Positions 1 through 7,935 of a stretch of DNA of 17,339 nt are shown here, piece after piece; position 1 is the stretch's first letter, and every line of letters starts with the position of its first letter. The notes below the pieces were generated by a model that saw only the letters and a program-made list of their open reading frames with translations, had not been told where the DNA came from and ran no database searches. Source of the stretch: an uncultured Muribaculum sp. (GTDB lineage: Bacteria; Bacteroidota; Bacteroidia; Bacteroidales; Muribaculaceae). Location of the stretch: the NCBI GenBank assembly GCA_947573015.1, contig CANPDS010000015.1, positions 1 through 17,339 on the forward strand, read 5' to 3'. Both the position numbers and the translations under genes were made by a program.

Positions 1-2247
1 GCCACATTATCATTGAAAGGTACCGGATATTCTGCATCAACCAACGATAAGGGCATATACCATCTGTCAGCACCTGCCGGGAGTTATACACTTGTGGTCA
101 ATGCTGTGGGATTTGAGAAAAAAGAAATAAAAGTTGCCATAGTCAAAGGTGACAGGACAAAGTTGCACGTGAAGCTTAAACCTTCCACTCAACTTTCTGA
201 AGTGACAGTGGTAGGAAACCAGTTGAGCAAAGTTAAAAATTCGGCGTTCAATGCCACTGCCGTGAGTACACGTGATTTGGTTAATACCACAAAGACTCTC
301 AGTGAGGCATTATCAAAAGCCCCGGGTATGAAAATTCGTGAGAGTGGTGGGGTCGGATCGGATATGGCTGTCACGATGGATGGATTCAGTGGAAAGCATG
401 TCAAAGTATTTATTGACGGTGTACCACAGGAGGGCGTTGGAAGTTCGTTCGGACTTAACAATATTCCTGTCACTTTTGCCGACCGTATAGAAGTATATCG
501 AGGTGTGGTACCGGTAGGATTTGGTGCGGATGCCATCGGAGGTGTGATCAACATTGTCACTCCTCGTCGTCAGCGCAAATGGTTTGTAGACGCGTCATAT
601 TCCTATGGCTCATTCAATACTCATAAAACATCGGTAAACTTCGGCCAGACTCTCCGCAATGGATTCAAGTATGAGATTACGGCTTTCCAGAACTATTCCG
701 ATAATGATTACTGGATAGATACTCCGGTGGAGGATTTCGAGACAGGAGCCATAAACCGTAAGAAATTAGAGCATGTGCGCCGGTTTAACGATACATATCA
801 TAATGAGGCTATTGTAGCAAAGATTGGATTTGTCAATAAGCCATGGGCTGATCGTCTGATGGTTGGATTCAATTATTCCCACATGTATAAGGATGTTCAG
901 ACTGGAGTGTTGCAGGATATTGTCTATGGCCAGAAACATCGTCATGGCCATACATTGATGCCTTCATTGGAATATAGTAAGAGAAATCTGCTTGTAGACG
1001 GACTGGATGTAGCGCTTACGGCAAACTATAATCGCAATGTAACCACCAATGTCGACACCGCTTCCGTGAAATATAACTGGCGCGGAGAGACTGCTCCAAA
1101 TAATTCACGAGGAGAGCAGTCGTATCAGAATTCACGTGCCAATAATAATAATTGGACAGCTACACTTACTGCAAACTATAGGTTAGGACGGCAGCATGTT
1201 TTCACCATAAGTGATGTGTTTAACTCTTTTAACCGATGGAATACAAATCTTCTTACAAATCCTCCGAGTGAAGATGAATTCGGGAAAGTGACAAGTAAGA
1301 ATATTGCGGGATTATCATATCGTTATTCTCCGAATTCAAAATTGAATTTTTCGGCGTTTGGCAAGCAGTACCATCTCTATGTATCAGTACCGATTGCTAC
1401 CTCGTCAGCTCAGGATAATTATGAACTTACATCACGTTCGCTCGACTATTTCGGCTATGGGGCGGCCGGCACTTGGTTTATGCCTTGGGGATTTCAGTTG
1501 AAGGCATCGTATGAGAAAGCTTATCGTCTTCCTACGATAGAGGAGATGTTTGGTGACGAGGATCTTGAGCATGGTGATATAGCTCTAAAGCCTGAGTCGA
1601 GCCACAATGTAAACTTCAATCTAAGCTATAATGCAAACTTTGGCAGTCATGGTATATATGTTGAGGCTGGATATATTTATCGCGATACCCGAGACTATAT
1701 TCAGCGCAATATCCTGGCTCTAAGTGGTGGAAAATCAGCGGCTACATATATCAACTACGGCAAGGTGAGCACCAAAGGCGTTAGTTTGTCTGCTCGATAT
1801 AACTTTTCAAAATGGGTGAGTCTGGGTGGTAATTTCACGTGGATGAATGTGCGCGACAATATGCCAGTGGCACAAGCGAGTAGTGTGGCAAATATAAATT
1901 ACAAGTCGCGGATGCCAAATCTTCCGTATATGTTTGGCGATTCTGACATAAGTTTCTATTGGCATAATTTAGGCGCACGTGGAAATGTACTGACTCTGAC
2001 GTATGACAATCAGTATACCCATAGCTTCTGCTATCTGTCGGAGAATATAGGTGCAAAATCTGATGAGTATTTTGTTCCAGATCAGTTCTCTCACAATGCC
2101 ACTATAACATATGGCATAAAGCGGGGACGTTATAATATATCTATTGAGTGCCGCAATTTCACAAATGCCCGTCTGTACGATAATTTCAGTATACAGAAGC
2201 CTGGACGCGCGTTCTATGGTAAGATCAGAATATATTTCGGTAATTAA
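1..2247 (+). CDS. TonB-dependent outer-membrane receptor, XusA-like (5' end cut by the window)
   Basis: Outer-membrane TonB-dependent transporter, probably for a ferric siderophore. The frame is open to base 1, so the signal peptide and true start lie outside; the TTG at base 13 is not a credible start because the residues before and after it belong to one domain. Counting visible codons from base 1, residues 1 to about 62 are the end of a carboxypeptidase-regulatory-like (CarboxypepD_reg) domain (GSYTLVVNAVGF). A TonB-box-like LSEVTVVG follows at about 65-72, then a plug domain at about 75-190 with VFIDGVPQEG, DRIEVYRG and GADAIGGVINIVT. The rest is beta-barrel, with alternating aromatic strands and a receptor motif around YEKAYRLPTIEEMFGD. 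The last residues are YFGN, so the barrel does not end in the usual aromatic residue. It is followed after 22 bases by a DUF4374 lipoprotein gene and then a PepSY gene, the order of xusA-xusB-xusC in Bacteroides thetaiotaomicron. The family call is firm; the siderophore substrate is inferred from context, and heme or another iron chelate remains possible. Confidence 0.93.
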   Translation, partial: ATLSLKGTGYSASTNDKGIYHLSAPAGSYTLVVNAVGFEKKEIKVAIVKGDRTKLHVKLKPSTQLSEVTVVGNQLSKVKNSAFNATAVSTRDLVNTTKTLSEALSKAPGMKIRESGGVGSDMAVTMDGFSGKHVKVFIDGVPQEGVGSSFGLNNIPVTFADRIEVYRGVVPVGFGADAIGGVINIVTPRRQRKWFVDASYSYGSFNTHKTSVNFGQTLRNGFKYEITAFQNYSDNDYWIDTPVEDFETGAINRKKLEHVRRFNDTYHNEAIVAKIGFVNKPWADRLMVGFNYSHMYKDVQTGVLQDIVYGQKHRHGHTLMPSLEYSKRNLLVDGLDVALTANYNRNVTTNVDTASVKYNWRGETAPNNSRGEQSYQNSRANNNNWTATLTANYRLGRQHVFTISDVFNSFNRWNTNLLTNPPSEDEFGKVTSKNIAGLSYRYSPNSKLNFSAFGKQYHLYVSVPIATSSAQDNYELTSRSLDYFGYGAAGTWFMPWGFQLKASYEKAYRLPTIEEMFGDEDLEHGDIALKPESSHNVNFNLSYNANFGSHGIYVEAGYIYRDTRDYIQRNILALSGGKSAATYINYGKVSTKGVSLSARYNFSKWVSLGGNFTWMNVRDNMPVAQASSVANINYKSRMPNLPYMFGDSDISFYWHNLGARGNVLTLTYDNQYTHSFCYLSENIGAKSDEYFVPDQFSHNATITYGIKRGRYNISIECRNFTNARLYDNFSIQKPGRAFYGKIRIYFGN

Positions 2248-2269
2248 AAAGAAACAATAATAATAAACT

Positions 2270-3658
2270 ATGACAACAATTGAATCATTATCGCGCCTAT
2301 TTGGCACTCTTGTTTTATCCGTTGCTCTTGTAGGATGTAGTGAAAACGACGGTCCCTCGTCTACAGAAGAGGGAGATGTTGTTGGAAAATTTGTGATTGC
2401 TGCTACAGCAAGTGGTTCGGGCACATCTACAAGTGTGCTTCTTACAGCGGATTCACTTGACGGTGGCGAGATTTCTGCCGAGGGAAACGGATTGTCGAAC
2501 AAAGGAGCTACCCAATGGGTGTTTCATGGTGAGAATTACCTCTATGGTCTGACTTACAATCAGGGAAATCAAGGGAATACACGTAGCTATGTGCTCGGTC
2601 GTGATGGAAATATGAAAGTGCGCGACATAGAGTATAACATATCAAGATTCTCTTCATATGGTATGTATAAAAACTATATTATTCCTATGTCTACCGGTGA
2701 TGGTCCTGCGGAAATGGTCGATGCAAACGGTTATCTGCCCAAGACTCTTCTTCTGACCTATCTTGACGTTGAGAATGAGAATAAGAGATCGAACGACACT
2801 TCTACCGGAGCCTATTCTATGGAAGATTTTCTTGGTAATGGTGAGTATGTCACACTTTCTGGTGCTGAGCAGAGCGGTAACTGTATTGTATGTGGAGCTG
2901 TGCCAATGGGTCTCAGTCAATATGGACATGCTGCTGATGCTTCTTACGTGCGCCCTGGATATGAACGTCTTGTGAAGGAAGCTGACGGCGGATCAAACAG
3001 TGGAGCATATAAAAAAGGCGAGATTATCGGCACTCAATATCCCAATGATTGTTGGGTTGCGATATTCTCTGATGAAACAATGACAAAATATACTTTGGCT
3101 CATACTGATCAGCTCAGCTATCCGTGCGGACGTTTCAGATCGCAGTATTATCAGACTGTATGGGCTGCCGAGAATGGTGATATATATGTGTTTTCATCAA
3201 GCTATGCCAAGACTATGACTGATCCTCTTCAGAAGACAGACCGTGATGCCGGTGTGATGCGTATACCTGCCGGATCGTCTGATTTCGATAATTATTATTG
3301 CAGTATTGAGGATCAGACCGATGGAAAATCCTTTATGCGTTGCTGGCCGGCTGGTGGCAATTATTTTCTGATGGTGATGTATGATAAGCCTTTTACAGAA
3401 TCTGGATATGCTGCCAATGATCTGGCAATATTTAATGCTGATGCGAAAAAGGTAACCTATGTTACAGGACTTCCTTCCGATATAGCATCATTTGGAAAGA
3501 ATGTTTTCGTGCAGAATGGATATGTGTATATTCCGATTAGTGTTACTGATGGCTATCCTGCTATATACCGTATTGATCCTTCTACCGGAAAGGCCGAGAA
3601 GGGACTTACCGTTATAGCAGATGAGATCAATGGATTTGGCTATATGAAGTCTCTTTAA
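2270..3658 (+). CDS. DUF4374 surface lipoprotein, XusB-like siderophore-binding protein
   Basis: Probable surface lipoprotein that binds a siderophore and hands it to the adjacent receptor. The first 22 residues form a short signal peptide ending in the lipobox LVGC, with Cys23 as the lipidated residue. SEND follows, an acidic stretch like the surface-export signal of Bacteroidetes lipoproteins. The body of 462 residues has repeated beta-rich blocks (QWVFHGENYLYGLTY, VWAAENGDIYVFSS, NYFLMVMYDKPF, FVQNGYVYIPISV), as expected for a propeller-like fold, and matches the DUF4374 family by pattern. In B. thetaiotaomicron the DUF4374 protein XusB binds enterobactin-type siderophores. The gene lies 22 bases after the receptor and 29 before the PepSY gene, with an A-rich leader and no promoter or terminator between, so the three are likely co-transcribed. 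The start at 2270 is supported because it gives a complete lipoprotein signal. The ligand is inferred from family and gene order. Confidence 0.87.
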   Translation: MTTIESLSRLFGTLVLSVALVGCSENDGPSSTEEGDVVGKFVIAATASGSGTSTSVLLTADSLDGGEISAEGNGLSNKGATQWVFHGENYLYGLTYNQGNQGNTRSYVLGRDGNMKVRDIEYNISRFSSYGMYKNYIIPMSTGDGPAEMVDANGYLPKTLLLTYLDVENENKRSNDTSTGAYSMEDFLGNGEYVTLSGAEQSGNCIVCGAVPMGLSQYGHAADASYVRPGYERLVKEADGGSNSGAYKKGEIIGTQYPNDCWVAIFSDETMTKYTLAHTDQLSYPCGRFRSQYYQTVWAAENGDIYVFSSSYAKTMTDPLQKTDRDAGVMRIPAGSSDFDNYYCSIEDQTDGKSFMRCWPAGGNYFLMVMYDKPFTESGYAANDLAIFNADAKKVTYVTGLPSDIASFGKNVFVQNGYVYIPISVTDGYPAIYRIDPSTGKAEKGLTVIADEINGFGYMKSL

Positions 3659-3687
3659 ATGTATGATTGTATAGCGAATAAAAAGAT

Positions 3688-4938
3688 ATGAAGTTTTTCA
3701 GAAAGATACATCTTTGGCTTTCGGTACCGTTCGGTGTTTTCGTTACACTGATATGTTTCTCTGGAGCCATGCTTATATTTGAGCCCGAAATCACACGTTT
3801 CGTGCGCAGTGACATATATTATGTCGCAGCCGTTGGTGATGAGGCTATGCCCATGGGTGAGCTGATGGAACGTGTGAAGTCATCTTTGCCCGATTCGGTA
3901 TCGATTACCGGTGTTACGGTTTTTGCCGACTCTGAACGCACTTATCAGGTGAATCTATCCAAGCCTCGGCGTGCTTCGGTTTTTGTCGATCAATATACCG
4001 GCGAAATCACAGGACGTTACGAGCGCATAGGATTCTTTGCCACCATGTTCAAACTTCATCGTTGGCTTCTTGACAGTGCCAATCCTCATGGAGATGGTAT
4101 GAAGGTAGGAAAGACTCTGGTGGGTATATCTACTCTCGTGTTTGTAATTGCTTTGATCTCTGGAGTGGTGATATGGTGGCCACGTGCACGCAAGAATTTA
4201 CGTCGTAGTCTTTCGATATCATTTGCAAACGGCTGGAGAGGTTTTTGGAAAGGCCTTCATGTGGCCGGAGGCATGTATGCTTTGATTTTTGTTCTTGCTA
4301 TGGCCCTGACCGGACTTACATGGTCGTTTAATTGGTACCGCACAGGTTTTTATGCAGTGTGTGGTGTTGAACATACCCCACGTGGCATTCAGGGCACCGC
4401 ACCGTCAAAAGATAAACCTGAAAAGGATGGACTGCACCGCGGTGGGCGAGGTGAACATGGTGAATATGCCTCGCATGGTGGTCGTGGTGGCCGACATGAT
4501 GGGACTAATGGTGAAATAGATGGCGATAATCGTGGTGGACATCGTCGTGGTGGTGGCCGACGTCACTCTGAATTCGGTCGTTGGCAGCAGGTCTATGACG
4601 AACTGCATGACCAGAACCCGGATGCTCCTCAGATTACCATTGGTCCGGAGACTGCATCTGTCACACTCGGCACTACTGGCAATCCGCGAGCTGCCGACCG
4701 ATATGAGTTCAACCGTAGATCAGGTGAGATAACTCCAGCTACCCTTTATGCAGATGCAAGCGAGGCTGATCATCTGCGCGGATGGATATATTCGGTGCAT
4801 ACAGGATCGTTTGGTGGATTATTTACACGTATTCTGTGGCTTCTCGGAGCATTGCTCGGGGCTTCTCTTCCGATTACTGGATATTATATCTGGATCAAAC
4901 ACATGGGAAAGAAGAAAAATCATTCCGCGATACATTGA
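3688..4938 (+). CDS. PepSY-associated TM protein, XusC-like, with His/Gly/Arg-rich insert
   Basis: Inner-membrane protein of the PepSY_TM family, thought to act in reduction or processing of imported ferric siderophores. Four membrane segments are visible at about residues 12-31, 144-164, 190-212 and 380-405, with a PepSY-like periplasmic part after the first (VDQYTGEITG). Histidines at or near membrane boundaries are H8 (HLWLS), H124 (KLHRWLLD), H191 (KGLHVAGG) and H371 (YSVHTGSFGG), a typical layout for this family and possible heme or iron ligands. Between segments three and four, residues 250-293 form a low-complexity insert with 16 Gly, 9 Arg and 6 His in 44 residues, followed by a more ordinary periplasmic domain. 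The gene is last of three in a + strand operon and a hairpin terminator follows its stop. The family call is firm and the XusC role is inferred from gene order. The insert is not something I know as a family hallmark. Confidence 0.88.
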   Translation: MKFFRKIHLWLSVPFGVFVTLICFSGAMLIFEPEITRFVRSDIYYVAAVGDEAMPMGELMERVKSSLPDSVSITGVTVFADSERTYQVNLSKPRRASVFVDQYTGEITGRYERIGFFATMFKLHRWLLDSANPHGDGMKVGKTLVGISTLVFVIALISGVVIWWPRARKNLRRSLSISFANGWRGFWKGLHVAGGMYALIFVLAMALTGLTWSFNWYRTGFYAVCGVEHTPRGIQGTAPSKDKPEKDGLHRGGRGEHGEYASHGGRGGRHDGTNGEIDGDNRGGHRRGGGRRHSEFGRWQQVYDELHDQNPDAPQITIGPETASVTLGTTGNPRAADRYEFNRRSGEITPATLYADASEADHLRGWIYSVHTGSFGGLFTRILWLLGALLGASLPITGYYIWIKHMGKKKNHSAIH

Positions 4939-4972
4939 TAAGAGCTTGTAAAATGCATGAGAATAATAGACG

Positions 4973-5008
4973 GAGTGGCCGGTTTTATAGCCGGTCACTC
5001 TTCTTATA
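4973..5008 (+). terminator. Intrinsic terminator after the xus-like operon
   Basis: A ten-base stem, GAGTGGCCGG at 4973-4982 with CCGGTCACTC at 4991-5000 (one G-U pair), encloses an eight-base loop and is followed by TTCTTATA. It lies 34 bases after the PepSY stop codon, so it should end the three-gene transcript and separate it from the MFS gene downstream. Confidence 0.75.
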
Positions 5009-5033
5009 TGATACAGGGGTGATGATTTATTGG

Positions 5034-5041
5034 TAATTTTG
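5034..5041 (+). promoter_or_regulatory. Possible -7 box of the Bcr/CflA gene promoter
   Basis: TAATTTTG matches the Bacteroidetes -7 consensus TAnnTTTG exactly and lies 71 bases before the MFS start codon, just after the preceding terminator. No clear TTTG -33 box stands at the expected distance, so this is a partial match only. Confidence 0.4.
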
Positions 5042-5112
5042 CACCGGATTTTTCGGGTGAGTGCCGGTGGACGGTATATGCCTGTATCTCTAATTGTAAT
5101 AATAAGACTAAT

Positions 5113-6309
5113 ATGGCACAGTTTAGCAAGAAGTATTATATCTTTTTGATTATTTTTCTGGGAGCATTGTCGGCGTTCGGACCATTTGTTACCGATATGT
5201 ACCTTCCTACATTGCCTTCAATGGCGGAGATATTTCACACCACACCGTCGCTTGTGCAGATGGGCCTGGCCACAAGTATGCTCGGGCTTGCAGTGGGGCA
5301 GATATTTTTTGGCCCGCTGAGTGATAAGTTTGGACGTAAACCCATGTTGATGGCATCAATGATTTTGTTTGCCATATCTACAGTGGCGGCTATTTATTCC
5401 CCTAATATAGAATTTTTTAATGTATGCCGTTTCCTTCAGGGACTTGGCGGATCGGGTGGGATAGTGCTCTCCCGTTCTGTGGCTACCGATTGTTACACCG
5501 GGCGCGAACTGGCAAAGACTCTGGCTATAATAGGGGCCGTAAACGGTATTGCTCCCGTGACAGCTCCAGTCATCGGTGGTCTTGTGGCGCAGGCTGTGGG
5601 ATGGCAGGGTATTTTCTGGATTCTGTTTGCTATCGGTGTGGCGTTGCTGCTGATGTGTGTGTTGTTTCATGAGTCACATACAGCTGAGCGAAGATACCGT
5701 GGATCTATTGCAAGCCTGATGAAAAATTTTCCGATTGTGTTCCGTATGAGATATTTCCGCATATATGTAGCTATGTATGCTTTTACATGTGGAGTGTTGT
5801 TCTCATATATATCTTCGGCATCATTTGTGATTCAGAATTATTATGGCTTTTCTGAACTGATGTTTGCTCTATTCTTCGGGGTGAACGCAATGGGAATCGG
5901 TATCGGATCGGCTTTATCCCTGAAGTTCCGCAAGATCACACGTGCAGCCATGTTTGGTGCGGCAGGTGTCACTGTCACTGCTCTGCTGCAGGTGGTGGCC
6001 TATCTGCTCCTTGATACATTTGTGGTGTATGAAGTGCTTACATTCATTATGCTTGTCTGCATTGGATATCTCCTTACGTCATCCACAACATTGGCCATGG
6101 ATGAGGGCCGCAGCGTGGTTGGTACCGCTTCAGCGGCGTTCGGAGCATCCGGATTTCTTTTCGGTGGCATTGTGTCACCGATCGTAGGTATGGGCAATAT
6201 CATGACCACAACAGTTTCGACAATCTTATTGTGTGCGGTGTGCTGTCTGACGTTTGCTATCGTCACAGTTCGCCGTAAGACTGTAGATTCATCAGTTCAA
6301 GGGGCGTGA
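5113..6309 (+). CDS. Bcr/CflA family multidrug efflux MFS transporter
   Basis: A 12-segment proton-driven drug exporter of the inner membrane (398 residues, normal for the family). TM1 carries TDMYLPTLP at 27-35, a signature of Bcr/CflA proteins. The loop between TM2 and TM3 has motif A, GPLSDKFGRKP at 67-77. TM4 begins with Arg106 in RFLQGLGGSGG, followed by SRSVATDCYTG. TM5 carries the drug-exporter motif C, with GIAPVTAPVIGG at 145-156. The gene has its own likely promoter after the upstream terminator. Its last 18 bases overlap the 3' end of the convergent MFS gene on the other strand. The family is known to export bicyclomycin, chloramphenicol and related compounds, but the substrate here cannot be read from sequence. 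Nearness to siderophore uptake genes may be chance. Confidence 0.92.
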   Translation: MAQFSKKYYIFLIIFLGALSAFGPFVTDMYLPTLPSMAEIFHTTPSLVQMGLATSMLGLAVGQIFFGPLSDKFGRKPMLMASMILFAISTVAAIYSPNIEFFNVCRFLQGLGGSGGIVLSRSVATDCYTGRELAKTLAIIGAVNGIAPVTAPVIGGLVAQAVGWQGIFWILFAIGVALLLMCVLFHESHTAERRYRGSIASLMKNFPIVFRMRYFRIYVAMYAFTCGVLFSYISSASFVIQNYYGFSELMFALFFGVNAMGIGIGSALSLKFRKITRAAMFGAAGVTVTALLQVVAYLLLDTFVVYEVLTFIMLVCIGYLLTSSTTLAMDEGRSVVGTASAAFGASGFLFGGIVSPIVGMGNIMTTTVSTILLCAVCCLTFAIVTVRRKTVDSSVQGA

Positions 6310-7668
6310 TTTACGGCTTACGCTGAACACTCCTGCGATCACGGCAAAGACTACAGCTGTCCATAGACATGCGTGGACCGAACGGAATGTCTGTCCAGCC
6401 ACTATGGAAAATACAATTGTCACTAAAGTTGAACCGAGTGTCTGACCTACGAGACGGGCGGTGCTCTGCATGCCTCCAGCTCCTCCTGTGCGATGGATCG
6501 GCGTGGCTGTGACCATGACAATATTATTTGGTGTCTGGAACATGCCGTATCCTATGCCGCACACGATCATTCGCCAGGCTACGTTCCATTCGGAGATTCC
6601 TGTAGAGGATAGGGTGATCATCAGCAGTAAGCCTATTGTATATACTGCCATGCCTGCGGCAGCTGTTGCACCGGCATTGTGCCGTTCGACAAATCGTGCG
6701 GCAATGGGCGACACTATCATAGTGGCGAGGGGCCATGGCGTCATGAGCAGACCTGTGGTGATTGATGAGAAGCCATAACTGCTGAGGAAAAGGAAAGGAA
6801 GGGCTATCATGGCCATCATCTGGGCTATGAAGGAACAGACAGAGGTGATGATACTAAGCGTGTATAGCTTTATTCGGAACAGATCTACAGGAAGCATAGG
6901 CGCTTCTTTGTGGAGTTCGCGCCTTATATAAAACGTTCCTACTATGGCACCTGCTGCAAGCATTATCCATGTAGTGGAGGAGCCTCCATTGCGAGAGTAA
7001 TTGCCAAGTGTAAAAAACATGAGTCCGAACAATAGCATATTTTCTACCGCTGCAATATAGTCAAATTTTGCTTTGGTGTGTTTAACCGGATTCTGTGGCA
7101 ACAGTCTGCGGCCTATCAGGAATGCTGCTATGCCGAAGGGTACATTTATGAGGAATAGCCAATGCCAAGATGCTATCGATAATATGGCGCCGGCTATGGT
7201 GGGCCCGGCTGCGGTGGCAATAGCTATCACCATGCCGTTTAATGCCAGACCTCGGCCAAGTACATTGCGTGGATAGATAAGGCGTGTGAGGGCAATGTTT
7301 ACCCCCATCACACATGCCGCACCGATGCCTTGAAGGGCACGTGCCGCCACTATCATCGTGAAATTTTGAGAGGCAGCGCAGATAGCCGAGGCGATGGTGA
7401 AAATAGTTACGCCAGTGAGAAACGTGCGACGATAGCTGAATAGATCGCCAACCGACGATACCGGCAGCAAAAGCATTGTGATGAGAAGTTGGTAGATGGT
7501 GACTATCCATACTGATATTGAATCGGACACACCGAAATCAGAAGCCAGTACCGGTAGAGCTACGTTGACTACTGTCACATCGAGAACAGTCATTACAAGC
7601 ACAATTAATATCGCTACCACAGCGGCATAATTGCGTAAAGAGAATTTTACAGCGTCGGGAGATGACAT
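6292..7668 (-). CDS. DHA2 (EmrB/QacA) family MFS efflux transporter
   Basis: Inner-membrane drug/proton antiporter of the 14-segment DHA2 group (458 residues, slightly short for it). Motif D1, LDVTVVNVALP, is at residues 29-39. Motif A is degenerate, GDLFSYRRTF at 74-83, lacking the usual second Gly. Arg110 starts motif B (ARALQGIGAA), and motif C is seen as GPTIAGAIL at 155-163. WHWLFLINVPFGI at 168-180 is typical of EmrB/QacA-like proteins. Many hydrophobic segments continue to the end. The gene stands alone on the - strand, with an AT-rich upstream region and no clear TAnnTTTG box. Its 3' end overlaps the Bcr/CflA gene tail to tail. No membrane-fusion or TolC-like partner gene is next to it, so a stand-alone pump is likely. 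Substrate unknown. Confidence 0.9.
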   Translation of the reverse strand: MSSPDAVKFSLRNYAAVVAILIVLVMTVLDVTVVNVALPVLASDFGVSDSISVWIVTIYQLLITMLLLPVSSVGDLFSYRRTFLTGVTIFTIASAICAASQNFTMIVAARALQGIGAACVMGVNIALTRLIYPRNVLGRGLALNGMVIAIATAAGPTIAGAILSIASWHWLFLINVPFGIAAFLIGRRLLPQNPVKHTKAKFDYIAAVENMLLFGLMFFTLGNYSRNGGSSTTWIMLAAGAIVGTFYIRRELHKEAPMLPVDLFRIKLYTLSIITSVCSFIAQMMAMIALPFLFLSSYGFSSITTGLLMTPWPLATMIVSPIAARFVERHNAGATAAAGMAVYTIGLLLMITLSSTGISEWNVAWRMIVCGIGYGMFQTPNNIVMVTATPIHRTGGAGGMQSTARLVGQTLGSTLVTIVFSIVAGQTFRSVHACLWTAVVFAVIAGVFSVSRKSRPLN

Positions 7669-7859
7669 AAGGTCTGTTATAAATTATTTACACTATGGCT
7701 GTCATGGGATTTTAGGCCGCTTTTTCACCATTTTTCTTATCTTAATCAAGAAAAAATGATTTAAAAATCAGCTACCATAAAACTAATAAATTTTGAACAG
7801 CCACTTATCTATTGATGAATGGGAATGAACGGTTGACTGATAGCAGCTAATATACTTGA

Positions 7860-7895
7860 AAGAGTGCTTCCGGCTCATTGCCGGAAGGCACTCTT
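7860..7895 (-). terminator. Terminator hairpin after the hydrolase gene
   Basis: A long stem pairs 7860-7874 with 7880-7895 around a five-base loop, with one bulged G in the right arm. Read on the - strand it follows the hydrolase stop codon by about 40 bases and is followed by TTCAAGTATA, a weak T-rich tail. The DHA2 gene begins about 190 bases further on. Confidence 0.65.
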
Positions 7896-7935
7896 CAATT
7901 AACGTTAATGATGGGAGAATATGTATGTTGCAGCA

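Noticed and set aside
13..15. TTG as start of the first receptor gene
   Set aside because: The frame is open to base 1 and the encoded carboxypeptidase-regulatory-like domain is already under way, so the real start lies outside.
1969..2502. 177-codon open frame on the - strand across the end of the receptor and the start of the DUF4374 gene
   Set aside because: It lies opposite two well-supported genes, shows no domain or signal pattern and has shadow-like composition.
4435..4566. Repetitive GGTGG-type stretch considered as a CRISPR array or DNA repeat element
   Set aside because: There are no regular repeats and spacers. It stays in frame within the PepSY gene and codes a low-complexity protein insert.
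7082..7510. 142-codon open frame inside the DHA2 transporter, other frame on the same strand
   Set aside because: It lies fully inside a clear transporter gene, and its His/Ser/Arg-rich composition is typical of a frame-shifted reading.
7669..7859. AT-rich region upstream of the DHA2 gene searched for promoter boxes
   Set aside because: No TAnnTTTG box with a TTTG partner was found on the - strand, so no promoter is called although one must exist nearby.
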